A DNA stretch of 64,000 nucleotides from positions 8,307,354 to 8,371,353 of the forward strand of contig CM052362.1 of the NCBI GenBank assembly GCA_028551475.1, written 5' to 3'. The notes under the pieces were generated by a model, which saw only the letters and a program-made list of their open reading frames with translations, was not told the DNA's origin and made no database searches. Origin of the DNA: Casuarina equisetifolia. Its lineage: Eukaryota; Streptophyta; Magnoliopsida; Fagales; Casuarinaceae. The position numbers and the translations under genes were made by a program. Position 1 is the first letter of the stretch. The number at the start of each line of letters is the position of its first letter. This document shows positions 47,854 through 60,901 of this stretch, piece by piece.

Positions 47854-48982
47854 TCGTCTGTCAGAATAAAGGAATAAGGAAAGCTCGGCTTTGCGTAAAA
47901 AAGGCAAAGACCGGCACGTTACCAAATTTAGCGCAGAATCTGAAACCAGCACTAGTTTTCAAAAGCTATGTAGATATGATTAAGAAGAGTAATGAACCCT
48001 CCCAATCCAAGGCTTACTGAGCTTGAAAGCAGCACTGTGTGGCGGAAGACATAGGAATTGGCCTCTTGAATTTCAAGTTTCAGTCTACTTTTCTTCCTCG
48101 TCGTTTGTAAGGTAGTTGAGATAGCTAAAAACAAGGCCCAGAATAGCTTTCTACCACAAAAAGTTTTGTAGACAGACAGAGGGAGAGAGAGAGGATTGGA
48201 TGGGAGGAGTATGTCCCTCCTACTTTTATTATGTTTCCAAACGGAGAGCATCTTCCTTTCTTTTTTGGGCCAGGCAGAGAGGGGTTATTCTGCAATTTCA
48301 GGAGTTTTGTCGGCTACATTTGGTGGTAAAAAAGATACCTTAGTGGGGATTTGTGGGTCAGTGTAATCAATTCTCATATGTGGGACAGTGGCTTCCACCA
48401 AAAAGTACATGTTTTTTTTATGCGTTATTTTTTATACGGAGGTCTTGTTTTCCGTACACTCTGCCATATTGCATCACTGGTCGGAAATTATGAAATACTT
48501 GAACCCTCGTATCCCGTCTTGTTACCCCACAGCCCTGATTCATGAATTACTACTCTTACGTACCTACTAATTCCAGAACAGTTGGGAGAACTTTTCAACC
48601 ATTTTATTCTTCCTTCTTCTTCCTCAAGCTTAGTCGTTTAGTATAGTATTCTGGCTTTGAAGTCGACTTCCACTCAAGAAGTACGGCCCTGGTTTTTTGC
48701 CTCTTTTGGCATACACCTCTCCCTGCTTTTCTTTCGTCTTTCGAGTTCTAACAAGGGGGAAGGTTGAAACAGAAATTTACTCTCTTAGACCGAGTTGAAC
48801 AAATATGCAGCACTCTTTTGTTTTGTGATATTATCCTCAAAAGTTCTTATTTTACATCATTAATATGAAGAGGGAAAAGAAAAACGGAACATCCATTTTG
48901 AACGCGCTTGTAAATGTTCATTGACTATTAATCGAACAAAATACATACTGGAAAGGTCACCTGTCCATGGCTTGTTGGTTTT

Positions 48983-49332
48983 TGTTGACGGAGTTGACTA
49001 CCTTGTCAGACAACTCTGCAAGCTCAGCAAAACACGCCAGCTCAGTGTCGCCTGCGTTGGATAACCAATCTTGTGAGATTTTCGCATGGATTCGAAGATC
49101 TTGTAAGATTTTTGCACAGCTTGATATTCATATTAATTTATAAAACATCAATGAGAAACACGAGATATTATTAGTAAAAGACATATAATATTTATAATCA
49201 TTAGAAAATGTTACTGGAAAATCGAGAAAAAGCCCGACCTCAATTTCAATCCATGTGAAGATCTCACAAGATTGGTTTCACTCACAAGCTGAGTTGGCGG
49301 AGTTGTCTAACATGGCAGTCAACTCCGTCAAC
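48983..49332. repeat. Fold-back (inverted-repeat) element in unit C
   Basis: Arms at about 48983-49092 and 49246-49332 are imperfect reverse complements: GTTGACGGAGTTGAC with GTCAACTCCGTCAAC, and AACCAATCTTGTGAGAT with ATCTCACAAGATTGGTT. It is better preserved than the unit B copy. Arm 1 has an extra ~18 bp. Confidence 0.78.
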
Positions 49333-50715
49333 AGTTGGATGCTTTCTAACATCAAAATCGTCTAACAATTATTGATTTGTACAAAGAAACAACAAGAGGC
49401 AAAGTACAAAATCTCACCCGTGAACCAATCAATTTTGGTAGTTTCAAATTAATGAAGATAAAACATGAGTTTGATATGAACCCAGAAGACAACATGGGTT
49501 TAAATCTTCAAATTTACTCCACTGCGCTTTTGAGTTCCTCAAACAAACAATTGCGTATACCAACTTCAACCAAGTAACGAGAAATAAATGTAAACAAATT
49601 TCCAATGACAGAAGAAAATAGATGGGAAGAGGGGCACTAATCCACAATCACCTTAATGTTGAATAGCTAAATAATGGATGATGGTGAATATATCTTTTAA
49701 TTGAATACACGAAAATGGAAAAAAACTGTTGAACCACCAGTAGTGATAAAAGCTTATAGTTGTACTGCCTTTCTATCCCATTTCTGTTTCTACATTGAAG
49801 TCACGTTCTTGTTTGCTTTAACATACTTTTCTAGTGTAATATCATGGTATGGGTACATTATTTCTGTCCATTCACGGACACATCGATAAGCGTTGTCGAT
49901 TGAGGCTAGTCTCCTTTCTAATCACACGGAGCCACTACCCACTTGCATCTGAGCCTAATCTCCATTTTCGTATGACCATCAATGACACCATCCGTATCAC
50001 ACCCCATCAATGCAGCTTCTAGTGGAATTTTAAGCATTAACACTGCAACACGAACCCTTGAGTGCCACACAGTCTAATTCCCAACATTTTTCTCAAACAA
50101 TCAATGCTACAATCTACCAACAAAGGAGAATTCAATTAGGAGGGATTGCTTAAATGCGAAGATCGTTGAGAATAAAAGGAAAAAGCCAAAGCACCTAAAA
50201 GAAGCTTCATATGAAGTAAGTGGAACTCTAAAAGATCATAAAGAGGGAATGTGAAACAAACAATGGCAAGATACAATAATTGGCTTATATAGAAGGCCCA
50301 TGTTCACCTCTTTCCAAAAGGTCGCATTGAAAAAAGGGTAGTTAATAGCTCTATGCAATGAGTGGCAGCAGCAAACATTAGCACTTCAAAGTGATTTTGG
50401 AGTCTCTCTTTCCCTCTCCCACGAGAGTTCTTAGTGTTTTGCAGAAACCATAAGTATCTCTAGTACTTTTCACAGTTTTTTCTCCATGTAACGTATCTAG
50501 TATTGTAGGTTACGTCGTTTGTATATTTGTTCAACCTTGGTGCTTAATCGATCATTATTTTGAGGAGCTGGCTATCCTACAATCTCTATCTCTCTCTCTC
50601 TCCCTACCCCTTTCTCAATGATACAAACATGGGAGAATGCACTAACAAAAGGATTTGAAGCTACGAATACTAACTTACTTTGCTATAAGCATAATGATGC
50701 ATGCGAGAAAGAATA

Positions 50716-50818
50716 CCTTGAGCTGGAGCACACAATGAGCATTCCTGCCCTCCAATTAGCAGTCACCAGACTTGCTATTGTGTCGTCGATCTTCTAGATT
50801 CTGTTCCTTCTACTCCAT
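50716..50818 (-). pseudogene. MADS-box exon 1 relic C (same internal deletion as B)
   Basis: From 50818 the minus strand, in the frame that gives SRRNRI-stop-KIDDTIA, follows the start of the MADS domain. It then jumps to AGMLIVCSSSRYS, the end of the exon. The middle of the MADS domain is missing at the same place as in relic B, and relic C has an added stop (TAG) before KIDD. It cannot encode a DNA-binding domain. Confidence 0.82.
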
Positions 50819-52140
50819 TTTCCAGATGAACGGCTTTCAGACCAAAACTGTGCTCTAATTTCAGTGTGAGCATCAGATCAAACTGATATCTCTTTACACA
50901 GCACAGCTTGCAGCTCGCTTTATGGCTTTCGTGAGCCGAAGGGGAGAAGTTGGGAAGTACACTAAAAAGAAAATCAAAATCGAGAGCTGAAAAACCAAAA
51001 ACACAAACCAAAGGAAAAGCAAGAGGTTTCCTTGAACATAACCCAGTCTGACAGCAAACTGGGGTTTGTAAAGAGAAGAAAGATCTACTATTTAAAAAAG
51101 AATGAAAAGAAAAGAAAACCGCACTTGATTTTCTCCAGGTAACCGGAAGAGAAAGAAAAAAGATGAGCTAGATAAACTTCAATCTGCCGTTCACACAAAA
51201 ACAGATTCATCTAGGACATTTTCAAGAGTCTTCCAGTGATAAGAGAGGGAGAGCTCGCCCTCGTAGGGTACTAAGAACAAAGGGGAAAAAACAAGAGCAA
51301 GATGGGTTTTGCCTGAAGGACTTTGCCAAATCCAGCCAACAATCAGAAACCAACCCGAGTTTGCCCAAACACCGTCGGTTGAAGAAGAAGAACAACAACA
51401 ATGCACCCTACCAATCCAAGCTCAGCGGTCTGAACCTTCTTAGCCTTGGCAGACAAGCTCGCGCGTCAAGGTAGGAATTCTGTGGGCACTCGCGATGTGC
51501 GGCTAAGATAATGGAGAAAAAACGATTGTTTTTCGTTTTTCGTACAAATGGAGGCACCAGATCACTGGACAGAGCCTAAGACCTGCATGTACCCGTTTCA
51601 GAAAAAGGTCCTTTTCCTAGGATATTAAGTCGCTTTCACTTATTTCCATAAATTACTATTTATGAAGGTTCGATTTCATTTTGTTTATGGGTAAATCATA
51701 AATGAAAATTTCTCTAAATAGATATGATAATTTAATCAACCTGTGACATTAATAAAAACGGCAATGGAATTTTTTTATAAATAAATGAAAATTTACCGTA
51801 AAAATATTTAACATTGTTTTTATTAAATAACTCATTATTCAACTAATAAGTCTACTAAAAAAATTTATTATCTATGTCTTAATAGTTTCTTTTGATTTAT
51901 TATTATCCATTAAATTACTTTATCTTCTCACATTTCTATTGAAATATTTCAATCATTTTCTACAAATTGTTAATTACCAATCAATTAATTATTACTAATT
52001 ACTTTTCTATCTCAAACAACTAATTATTGCTTGACCAATTTTTCGTTCATGGTTTGTTAGCACTAGCCATGTGAGTAAGTTTCCTAAGGGACGGGAGAGA
52101 GGCTTTTAGCGAGGTTTGTTGGTTTTTGAATCTTATTAGA

Positions 52141-52719
52141 AATGGTGGTTGGGTGTAGTGTAATGCACTTGGAGTAAAAATGTTAAATGCTCAGTTGATG
52201 GCTCAAAATGGAGTCAATCCTTAATTAAGATCAATGTAAAGGGAGGTCAAGAAGAGAAACTAAAAGTATTTTAAAAAATAAAATAAAAGGAATGGAGTAA
52301 GGAGTGTGTGAGTAGGATCAACCACAAGTAGCTATATGATTGTTATGAAGATTTAAAACGTGATATGTCACTTAAATCTTGAAATTAAAAGATATGGAAT
52401 TTAAGACAAACTTACAATATGAGATGTACTTATTGAATAGTGCATCAATAAATTCAAAAGTCAATTAAGGAAACCAAAGAAATTGCAACATTCTCACAAT
52501 AAATAGGAAAGTTACATCCATATATTAAAGTAAACCATAACAAGGAACAAAAGGGAAAAGAGAGACACTACTTATAGTGATAATCCAACATAAGGGAAAC
52601 TAGGTGGGCAAACTCATATTCAAATAGCTAGTCCATTAGCCATATTGCTAGTTTAGAACATAGGAGTCCAACTTGTACTTGAACAACCACCTATGGCTTG
52701 TAGTGCTAGTGTAAATAGT
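52141..52719. other. Unassigned stretch
   Basis: No gene or element recognised between unit C and the gypsy relic. Confidence 0.4.
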
Positions 52720-53720
52720 GTCTCATTGCCTCTTAAGTAATGGTCAATAAGATCTTTGAACTACCTAAGATCCTTCTCAAACTCCAATGTTACCTCGTTC
52801 TCAAACAACCCCTTCCATTTAACTATTTTCTCAAATGAACTTTTTTCTTTCAAAACACTTGGTCAACTAAAATTGCTTTCGCCACTTTTTCAAAATAGGT
52901 CATCATCATTAAGAGGCCTGCAACAACATGCTTTATCTAATGTTTTTTACATCCTTATTAAATGGCTTTCACATGTTCATATAAAACACCATATGCATCT
53001 TGAGGCTAGGTAGAAGGCCTAATTGATAGACAACCTTTAACCTTCCATTAGCTCAAAAGGCTTTTCGAAATTACAAACCAATTGCTTATCAAGGGGCTAA
53101 TATGCTTTATATTGTTGTGAGAGAAATTTTACCATCACTTGCTCCCTAACCTTGTAATTAATGGGTCATCTATTCTTATCAACCCATTTTTTCATTCTTT
53201 TGATAATCTTGTTTGAATATGATTTCATTATATTTGTATTATTCTACCAAGATTTCACCATGTTAAATGCTCCAAGACTCTTACTGATGTGTTCTGTTGC
53301 AAAAATTGGATTAGTTAACTATTATTGCCATGTCACCAACTTAAATAGGTTCAATTTGTTGATTTACTCTTTTGAAGGTTGTATAAAAACCCCATTCATT
53401 CGTAAAGTTCCTTACTTGATGACATAGTAGAGGAAATACACCTCTTCCAAGGTGAAGGAACATTTTTCCTTTTTTAAGTGGAAATTGTTCTCCCATAACA
53501 CCTTGAATAGCATTTTCAAGTACTTGAGATATTCATTTAATGAATCGATATACAATACAATATTATCTAAGTAGACTACTATAAACTTGTTCATTTATGG
53601 ATGGAGCAAGTCTTTCATCTATGTGCAAAATTTCACCAGAGCTTTGTTTAAAAAAAAAATGCATAACTAACTATTTGAAAAATCTATACCTCATTACACA
53701 CGTTGTCTGACAACCTAATG
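52720..53720 (-). pseudogene. Ty3/gypsy chromovirus relic (RT fragment, integrase end, chromodomain)
   Basis: The minus strand contains, 5' to 3': RT residues KDLLHP.MNKFIVVYLDNIVL (53640-53550; YLDN in place of the catalytic YxDD); the post-RT segment KKEKCSFTLEEVYFLYYVIK and GTLRMNG (about 53490-53380); an integrase C-terminal stretch EQVMVKFLSQQYKAY (about 53130); and a chromodomain-like IVKWKGLFENEVTLEFEKDL (about 52830-52770). RNase H and most of the integrase are missing and stops are frequent. The chromodomain identifies it as a chromovirus different from the element at 25854. Confidence 0.78.
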
Positions 53721-53759
53721 CAACCTCACAAAAAAAAAAAAATGAGAACATCAAAATCT

Positions 53760-54652
53760 TGCATTGCCTATAGAGTTGTTGGGCAAAGACAAAGGTCAAG
53801 ATCTCACATTGCATAGAGGACAAGAAGTTGCATCAAGATCGATTCTTTTTGGGATGATAAGATTGGGTGTCAAAAATGATGTTGAAGCAAAAAGAGATCA
53901 AAAGGTCACAAGGTGGGTGATAACTCTATTTTATATAGAGTTATTTTGATTATTTTTGGTAATATTAAATATTATTTTTATTAGATTGTATTTGTATTTA
54001 ATTGTATTTATATATTTTTTGTTATTTTATGCAGCAAATCCAACATAGAAGAAAAATGAAGAAAAGAAGCACAAAATTAAAAGAAAATGAGAAAAGAGAA
54101 GGAGGGCTAAAAAAAAGAGAGGTTTTTATAAGTGCGGGCTTGTAAAGGAGAGAGGAATGGTCCTTGGATCGTGCAAAAAAAGGAAAAGAGAGAAGTGGGC
54201 CAAAAGTGAGAACGTGAGGTCTGTCGGCATTGGGTTTTGGAGGCCGATTAACAAAAGTGATAAAGGGGTCGTATTATCGCAGGCCGGAGAGAAGGGAAGA
54301 AAAAGAAAAAGAACCGAAAAAAGAGAGGGAAGGAGGTCGCGACAGAGGGGGCGGTCGTGCGAAAGCCGACCGACCTAGGAGAGAGAAAGTCCATTTCCGG
54401 CGTCGTTTTCCGGCGAGAAAGAGGGAGAAAAGAAAGACCTTTCTTCTTTGTGCTAAAGTTGATGTTAAAAGGATGATTTAGATAGCCAATGATTTGTAAT
54501 AGATACTATGGATCTCAAAGCACTGAATTATTTTATTAATTAGCAACAAGTAAATGGCAAGCAACCACCTTTTTCAAGTTATATATGTTTTAAGTTTCTT
54601 TTAAATAAATCTATTTCTTTTTCTATTTTAAAATATAAACATGTCTAGTTTT

Positions 54653-54688
<36 letters not shown>

Positions 54689-57600
54689 ATATATATATAT
54701 ATATATATATATATTGGTTTTTCTTTTCATCTATCTTTTCAATAAAATCATAAGTTCTGCCATTAAGTCCAAATAATTCTTAATTAGCTCCAATGCAATT
54801 TCACTCTTTTTTTTTTTCATCACTATAAAATGTTGAGTTGGTTAATATGTATCCATTTGGCAAACTTAGAATAATGATTTTATGTTTGCATGCCATTGTT
54901 GCCTTGTTGACCTTTAGTATGTTTTTGGTGATTTCGTTTTAAACTTTGGTTTCATTGAATGGTTATAGAGTTATCTACTTAATTTCAATAGATTACATTA
55001 ATCGTCATAATTTCCACCACTTGGTTGAATAAAGGGGTTCTATAATTGCTTGTAATGTTGAGCTTTATCAATTCTCTTTGGAGCACTTCACTAAGGATTT
55101 ACTTCTTCTTTGACTTGAACTACCCTAAACTTCATCTTAGAATTTGATATTAGGGAAATTGTAAAATGCATGAAAAGAAATAAAGGAATTTTATTATTGT
55201 CGACAAGAAACTTAGTGCAACTATTGAACAAATTCCATATTACATCGTTCCTTTTAGTACTCAAGTCATCAAAGAAAGTTTGTGACCAAAAAATCCTATA
55301 GCTACAAGACAAACTTTAGAGAACCTAACATAACAATCATGAGCAATTCCTAGAATCATAATAACTTTATAATATAACTTTAAGGAGTAACCCAAATATA
55401 AGGGGATTTATTGCAACTCTTGGTATAAACTTTTAACTATTTCATGAGCATTGTCTTTGCAATCAACATTTGCCACCAACAAACTAGAAATCAAACTCAA
55501 ATAAAGCATATATGGTTTCAAAATACCCTTTATTTTAAAGAGATGAAGGGTCTCTATGATAGAAGTATATTTATTATAAAACTCCATATTTATCTCAAAA
55601 CTTTAGACCTATAGGAGGTGATGTCTTTTCATTTTTAAATAAAGTTTCTAATGAATTTCTTAACAATATAAAACAAAAACTTCATACCATTTAACATGCC
55701 TTCTCATGAAATAGATTTCAAACTTGAGCATAACCATGCGTGACGCCACATAAATGTAAGTTTTGATTGTGGCACAATCCATGAAGATAACAAGAAGAAC
55801 ATAAACTTTAATACCATATTATAAGTATATATTCATCTCAAACCTTTAAGCAACAAGAGATTGAGTTTCTATATATCTATAAAAGGTAGGATTTTTGAAT
55901 GGATTCCCTATAAATTTGTGACAACAACTCTATAATAGTTAATAGTATTATCTATATTTTTATGAAGAATATTACCAAGTTTGACAACCCTTAATTTTTA
56001 AATCTAAGGTTGTATGGTATTTTAAAACTTGTAGACCCTTGTTAGGTCACTTCTAATATTGCTTTTAAGTTTTTCCTTAAGATTTTTCACACTAGGCAAT
56101 CTAAGGGTTAAAGAATTGGCTTGGCTAGCATTAGTGATGGGTAAAAAATAAGAGAATTGTTTTTTCCTTTTTATATGAAATTTCTTCATCTTGGATTAGG
56201 ATTAGATGTATGCACTAAATTTCTTACTACTAATAATAACATTTCATTTATTTATTTCTTGCATTTGCCATTGTCCCTATTATCAAAATCCTAACTCTAG
56301 ATAAATATAATAAGCTACATCCGTAAGAAATCATGCAGGGTAGTTGGAGATTAGGTAGTCATTCTAGTGAACTCGTTCTTTTGCTTAAGGAAATTGTTTA
56401 AGGAAATTAACTTTAATCCCAAATGCCTAAGGTTACCAAAGTTAGGGATTTGGCTAGTGTCCGGAAGGACATTGTTACAAATACTATTAACACCATTTTT
56501 GGTTGCATTCTTGTACTAATTAAAGGTTTGCTAGACTTTTAGGTTTTTTTGATGATAATTGTCAGCTAGGAAGTTTGGTAGTTTGGCCTTTTCTTTGATT
56601 ATAATTATTAGCTAGGGAGTTTGCTTGTGTTGGCCTTACTTCAAGTTGATCAATTCAATTACAACCCACTCCAATAAATGAAAGCTGCAAAGTAAAAGAA
56701 AGTTTTTGACTACTACTCATAGTTTACAAAACCTCACTCCAATAGATTATCATTGTGTCAAATTTAGTGGTCCTAGGATTTATATAAGGTTTACAAGTTA
56801 AAGTTGGAGCAAGATTTTGGAAATCTAGGATAAAGTTAATTGCATGAAGTTCTCGCTAATTTTATGCACATGGGTGCTTAATCCTAGTTGGCTCGAATCT
56901 TGGTGTAATTCTTCACTGAGGAATAAGAGAACAAAATAAACTCAAGATTGTTGGAAAAGGATCCAATGATGGCATGTTGGATTTAAATGCTTTCAAACAT
57001 TATAATTGTGAAGTTACAAAATTAGGTAAGTTTGTATTAATAATTTGTTGCCAACCTATGCCACATAGACATCTATGTGGCTAATCAACCTTAAAAGTTG
57101 CTAAGAGTTGGTTGTTATGCATGGAAAGGAAGATGGCCATTGTATGATGGAATGCAAGTCTACCTTTATGAAGACTAGTGCAAGCCAAAGATGTTTTACA
57201 TTCCTAGATGATTTCATCCACCATGTGAGAGTCCAATTTGCAGTGCCATGCATTGGTTAGCTAGTTAACATAGTAGAATAAGGGCTAAAGTATGTTTTGG
57301 GTTGTTGTTATAGTGGGGATATTAGGGATTTTATCAGCTATAAAAAAATGGAGAATAAAAGGTTATAGGGGAATTCATCTACTTTTTGTAAATAATTTTT
57401 TGTATTATTAGATAGGCATGATCCCCTTGTAGATGTGTCTTGACTAGAAAGGTTTAATGCTAAAATGTCCACAAAAGCAACTAAGGATAATTGCCATTAT
57501 ATGGGAAATATGGAGAGCATTCAATGTCTAACTACTTCTATTAACTTATGAAATAGTAGCCGTTAATCCCACTATGAGAAAGATAAGGGTGGTTCCAATT

Positions 57601-57690
57601 AGATTGGTAGTGACGGTGCATGTGGAGGAATTTCCAAAAGAAACAACCATTCTCAAGGCATAAATTTTGGCTTTTCTTATTATTATGATG
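53760..57690. other. AT-rich stretch, no gene recognised
   Basis: Includes a purine-rich G-rich stretch (54130-54440), a microsatellite (54653-54714) and diffuse repeats near 55500-55950. Segments around 53920-54030 look like LTR or retroelement leader sequence, but no domain or partner repeat is identifiable. Confidence 0.4.
54653..54714. repeat. (AAAT)n(AT)n compound microsatellite
   Basis: About ten AAAT units followed by about twelve AT units. Confidence 0.97.
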
Positions 57691-58400
57691 GCATTGAGGA
57701 TTTGTCATATTAGGTTAGCAAAGCCAACCAATTCTTTGAATATCATAAGACACTAGAGGAAGGAAAAGTCTATATTGCCTTTTGGAACATGGAAAGCAAT
57801 GCCAAGATTTGGTTTCGAGTTCTAAAGAAAGATTTTTCCAATTGGGAGCTAACCTAGGAGACTATCTTAATTGAGATTTTTCAAAGATTTAGGCCTACTA
57901 ACTATTAAAATGCATCAAGTGGGCTTAGTGGCTGACTACTATGGAAGTTCTCAAAATTGGTCTTGAGGATAGGAAAATTGTCCTTCCAACATAAATGGTT
58001 AAGGATCTAGTAGTTTCACTAGCAAAGCCATTATTTTGGTTAGGAAACTAATCTTGGCCAAACTAATTAATAGGCAGTCTAAAGGCTTATGCTTCCATGG
58101 TGAATAAAAGTGCACCCCAGGCCATTAATGCAAGAGATTATTTATGATTGAAAGGTCATGGTTGCTTGAGGGTGAAGAAGAAGTCACCAAAGAAAGGGAA
58201 AAGCCATGTTCATTGTGAATAGACGAACCAAAAATTTCACTTAAGGTTGTGAATGGGAGTTAGCACAAACAATGAGGTTGATAGGGGAGTTTGGGAAACT
58301 TTAAAAGTAGAATACATGTATTGATTGACTTTAAAAGCTCATATAAATTTTTAAGCAAGCATATGGCTAAAAGACTTAGGTTAAAGGTAAGCCAAAGGGA
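57690..58400 (+). pseudogene. Ty3/gypsy gag-protease relic
   Basis: The plus strand reads ANQFFEYHKTLEEGKVYIAF, then WFRVLKKDFSNWEL (about 57730-57860) and IEIFQRFRP, following the retrotransposon gag pattern (W/FxxLKxxFxxW...FxxRF). About 450 bp on, VLIDFKSSYKFLSKHMAKRL (58316-58380) matches a gypsy aspartic protease (VLIDSGSxxNFIS), with the catalytic DSG changed to DFK. Stops occur between the parts. No RT follows. Confidence 0.7.
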
Positions 58401-58494
58401 AAACTTTTAAGTTAGGATGCTTAATAGGGAGAAATTGTAAAGCCTTAGACAATGTAAGTTGTCTAGAAAAAGGGTAAGAAAACATGCAGAAATG

Positions 58495-58585
58495 CACCGC
58501 CACACGCTCTCACGTGCCTCTGTATGCCACCATGTACTGTCGTACATTACCACATGCCACCATACACTGCCATACGCCACTATAG
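58495..58585. repeat. Degenerate minisatellite
   Basis: Repeats of a TGCCACCATACACTGCCATACG-like phrase of about 20-25 bp (C-rich against the AT-rich surroundings), three to four copies with substitutions. Confidence 0.65.
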
Positions 58586-59621
58586 AGGAAGGTGTCTAGA
58601 GTGTTGATATGTAGAGAAATCACTCTCATCTAACATAGAAACGCATAAATCTAACATAATCAAACCTAGATAGTGTTCACCATTCTTGTTGAAAACTGCC
58701 ACGAAATTGCCCAAATTTGCAGTAGAAATGCCAAAAGTTGTGACAAAAAAGTGTATAGATGGCATTCACACATTCTGGACTTTTCTTTCACCAAAAAATA
58801 TAGCTTTAGCCTTCCTAGGAAATGGGTCACATTGTTGCATGACCATTTTTTCACACAAGATCCAGTCATTAGAGGAGACTAATGCAGATGGCGTTTTGGT
58901 TAGCTACTGCACGACCATCCCATGCCAATGTTTATTGTCCAATCTTTACTTATTTCTCCCTTCCTGTTTCGCACAATAATCCCCTATCTTGTGTGGAACC
59001 TTTTTTTTTTCTTTTTTATTACATGGTGTGCCCTCTTTTCTCTTGTGAGTTTTCTGTTAGAAAATAAGGGTTTTGTTGTGACAAAAAAAATATATTTGCG
59101 AATATAATTCTTGAAATATGTTTTTCATAGGTGCAAAATAAAATCATAGGAAGTAAAAGATGTACAAATTATAATATTAATTAATGATATTATAAAGTAA
59201 TCGGGTTCCTACATTCCTTCATAGAACATCTTCTTAAAGTGTTTTTGAGAAATATATTTGTGAATGATGTCAAAAATATATTAGAACATATTTTGCTTTA
59301 TTCACTTGTAGGAAAAATGATACTTTGCTTTATACACTTGTAGGAATATAAGGAGCTTTGATTCTAGCTTGATTTTAATTCAAGCTAAAATATATATTAC
59401 ACCAAAATGTAAACTTACTAAAAGCTCATATTATTGGACCATGCTTACATTGTTGGACCATACTCATATTGTTAGACCTTGTTGATAGTATTGGACTGTA
59501 ATCATTTATAATACGGGACCATAATTATGTGTTGGACTTCACACGCTACTGGACCAAGCTGGATCTGAGATTGATTTGTGACAAGGCCCACATTTGATGT
59601 AGAAGCCCTACCTGCTTCCCA
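58586..59621. other. Unassigned stretch
   Basis: AT-rich, with several TTGGACCA.. phrases around 59430-59560. Nothing coding recognised. It may include the left part of the long LTR that ends at 60839. Confidence 0.35.
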
Positions 59622-59713
59622 CTTGATCACTTGATGCTACGGCATCATCCAACTTATCAGAAGCACATTTGATCACTTGATGCTACGGTGTCATCCAACT
59701 TATCAGAGGCACG
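59622..59713. repeat. Two-copy ~48-bp tandem repeat
   Basis: TTGATCACTTGATGCTACGG followed by TCATCCAACTTATCAGA.GCAC occurs twice back to back with two or three differences. Confidence 0.9.
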
Positions 59714-60839
59714 CATAAGTGAGGCTTTTGATTATGTGCCTTAGCTACTGCCCTTTGAAGAGACATAAGCCTTTGGTGAAACCTTTGTTCTTTTTAGTGC
59801 CGAATCCTCAACAGGAGGATTTTGGAGGAGATTGGATGTTAGAACGGTAGGATCGAAGCTCTTAGAAGTGATATGAGGTCAATTTGATAGATGGTTCACT
59901 ATTCCTAACAGGAAGAAGGCTACGACTTAAGTTTGATCTAAAAAGCCCTAGATTTGTTCTCTATTTAAAGGGATGCATGTGTAAAGAGATTGATTGATGA
60001 TTTACAACCATTTGAAGTGTTCTCTTTACAACAAAACAATCTTTTGAGCTCACTCATTACTTGATTCAAGTTTGTTCATCTTTCGGTGACTCACAAGGGT
60101 ATAGTGATATTTGGTTATTTGGCTTATCCTTTGATTATCTAATTGATTATACCGTGTATAACATTATTTATGTGCTAATTACATTTGAAAATATTTATTA
60201 CACATAAATATTGGGAGAAATTTGAAACCCTAATTTATTGAAATTGGGGGTTTTGTGATAGGAGTTTTGAACTTTGTTATTTATACTTGAATAGCTCATC
60301 TTATTAGCAATATCCCTTAAACTACCATATTATTTAGGGATTTGCATTTCTACATGATCTTTTGATCATAATTTGTAACTATGCTTAAGAATTCCTTGAG
60401 AGGAAATTATTTGGATTAGGAAAAATGTTTTCTCCTAATCTAGTTTAGCAAAGGAGACTTCAATTGGTTAGATTGAAGGAGAAGAGGGTAGACATAGGAC
60501 TCAAGGATTAAGAGCTGAACCACCATGGTAAATCTGGTGTTTGTTTTCTTGCTCTCTATCGATTTAAATATCTCCTAATGTTTGTTGCTTATTACTCTAT
60601 TAATTATTTGATACTAACTAATTAGCTCATTTGATATATATATGTGTGAAAATATTCTAGATAACTTGCTGCCTAATATAGAAATAAAGCATCATTTGGT
60701 TGAAATTTGCTTACTTGATACTAGTGTTATTTGTGTGACTTGTCTATATAATTAGATTGAATTTTTACTGTTAACAATAGCATAATATTGTCAGTTTAAC
60801 AATTCAACACCCCTTTTTGTTAAGCCATAAAACCCAACA
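59714..60839 (+). repeat. Probable 5' LTR (end) of the copia element at 60840
   Basis: The sequence ends in AACCCAACA immediately before a PBS, so this must be the 3' end of a 5' LTR. The LTR start and a second LTR are not visible, so the left boundary is arbitrary. Confidence 0.45.
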
Positions 60840-60853
60840 ATTGGCATCTAGAG
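60840..60853 (+). other. Copia primer-binding site
   Basis: ATTGGCATCTAGAGC resembles the tRNA-iMet PBS (TTGGTATCAGAGC) with one substitution and one or two inserted bases. Confidence 0.65.
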
Positions 60854-60901
60854 CTAGGTTCTTTGATTAAAAGGATTAACATCCTAGAATAGATCCATGC
60901 T

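Larger units (their letters stand above)
47340..48300 (-). promoter_or_regulatory. 5' UTR / promoter region of the MADS gene
   Basis: This minus-strand upstream region contains a (GA)15 microsatellite (47821-47850, CT on the coding strand) and, next to it, a CC(A/T)7G-type CArG variant (47803-47812). The flank resembles the upstream parts of units A, B and C, so it belonged to the ancestral duplicated unit. I see no strong TATA box in the sense direction and could not fix the transcription start. The GA-repeat and CArG pairing suggests BPC and MADS-factor input, which is inference. Confidence 0.5.
48895..52140. repeat. Unit C: segmental copy of the SVP-like 5' region
   Basis: Collinear with unit B (8765-12510), same orientation. 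It contains its own fold-back element, exon 1 relic and upstream region, and stops matching B near 52140. It lies immediately upstream of the intact gene's promoter region. Confidence 0.88.

Noticed and set aside
54157..54481. Two overlapping Lys/Arg/Glu-rich plus-strand frames
   Set aside because: They are translations of a purine-rich low-complexity stretch and show no domain.
58495..58585. Possible CRISPR-like spacing of short repeats
   Set aside because: The repeats are diverged, contiguous and without unique spacers; this is a plant nuclear minisatellite.
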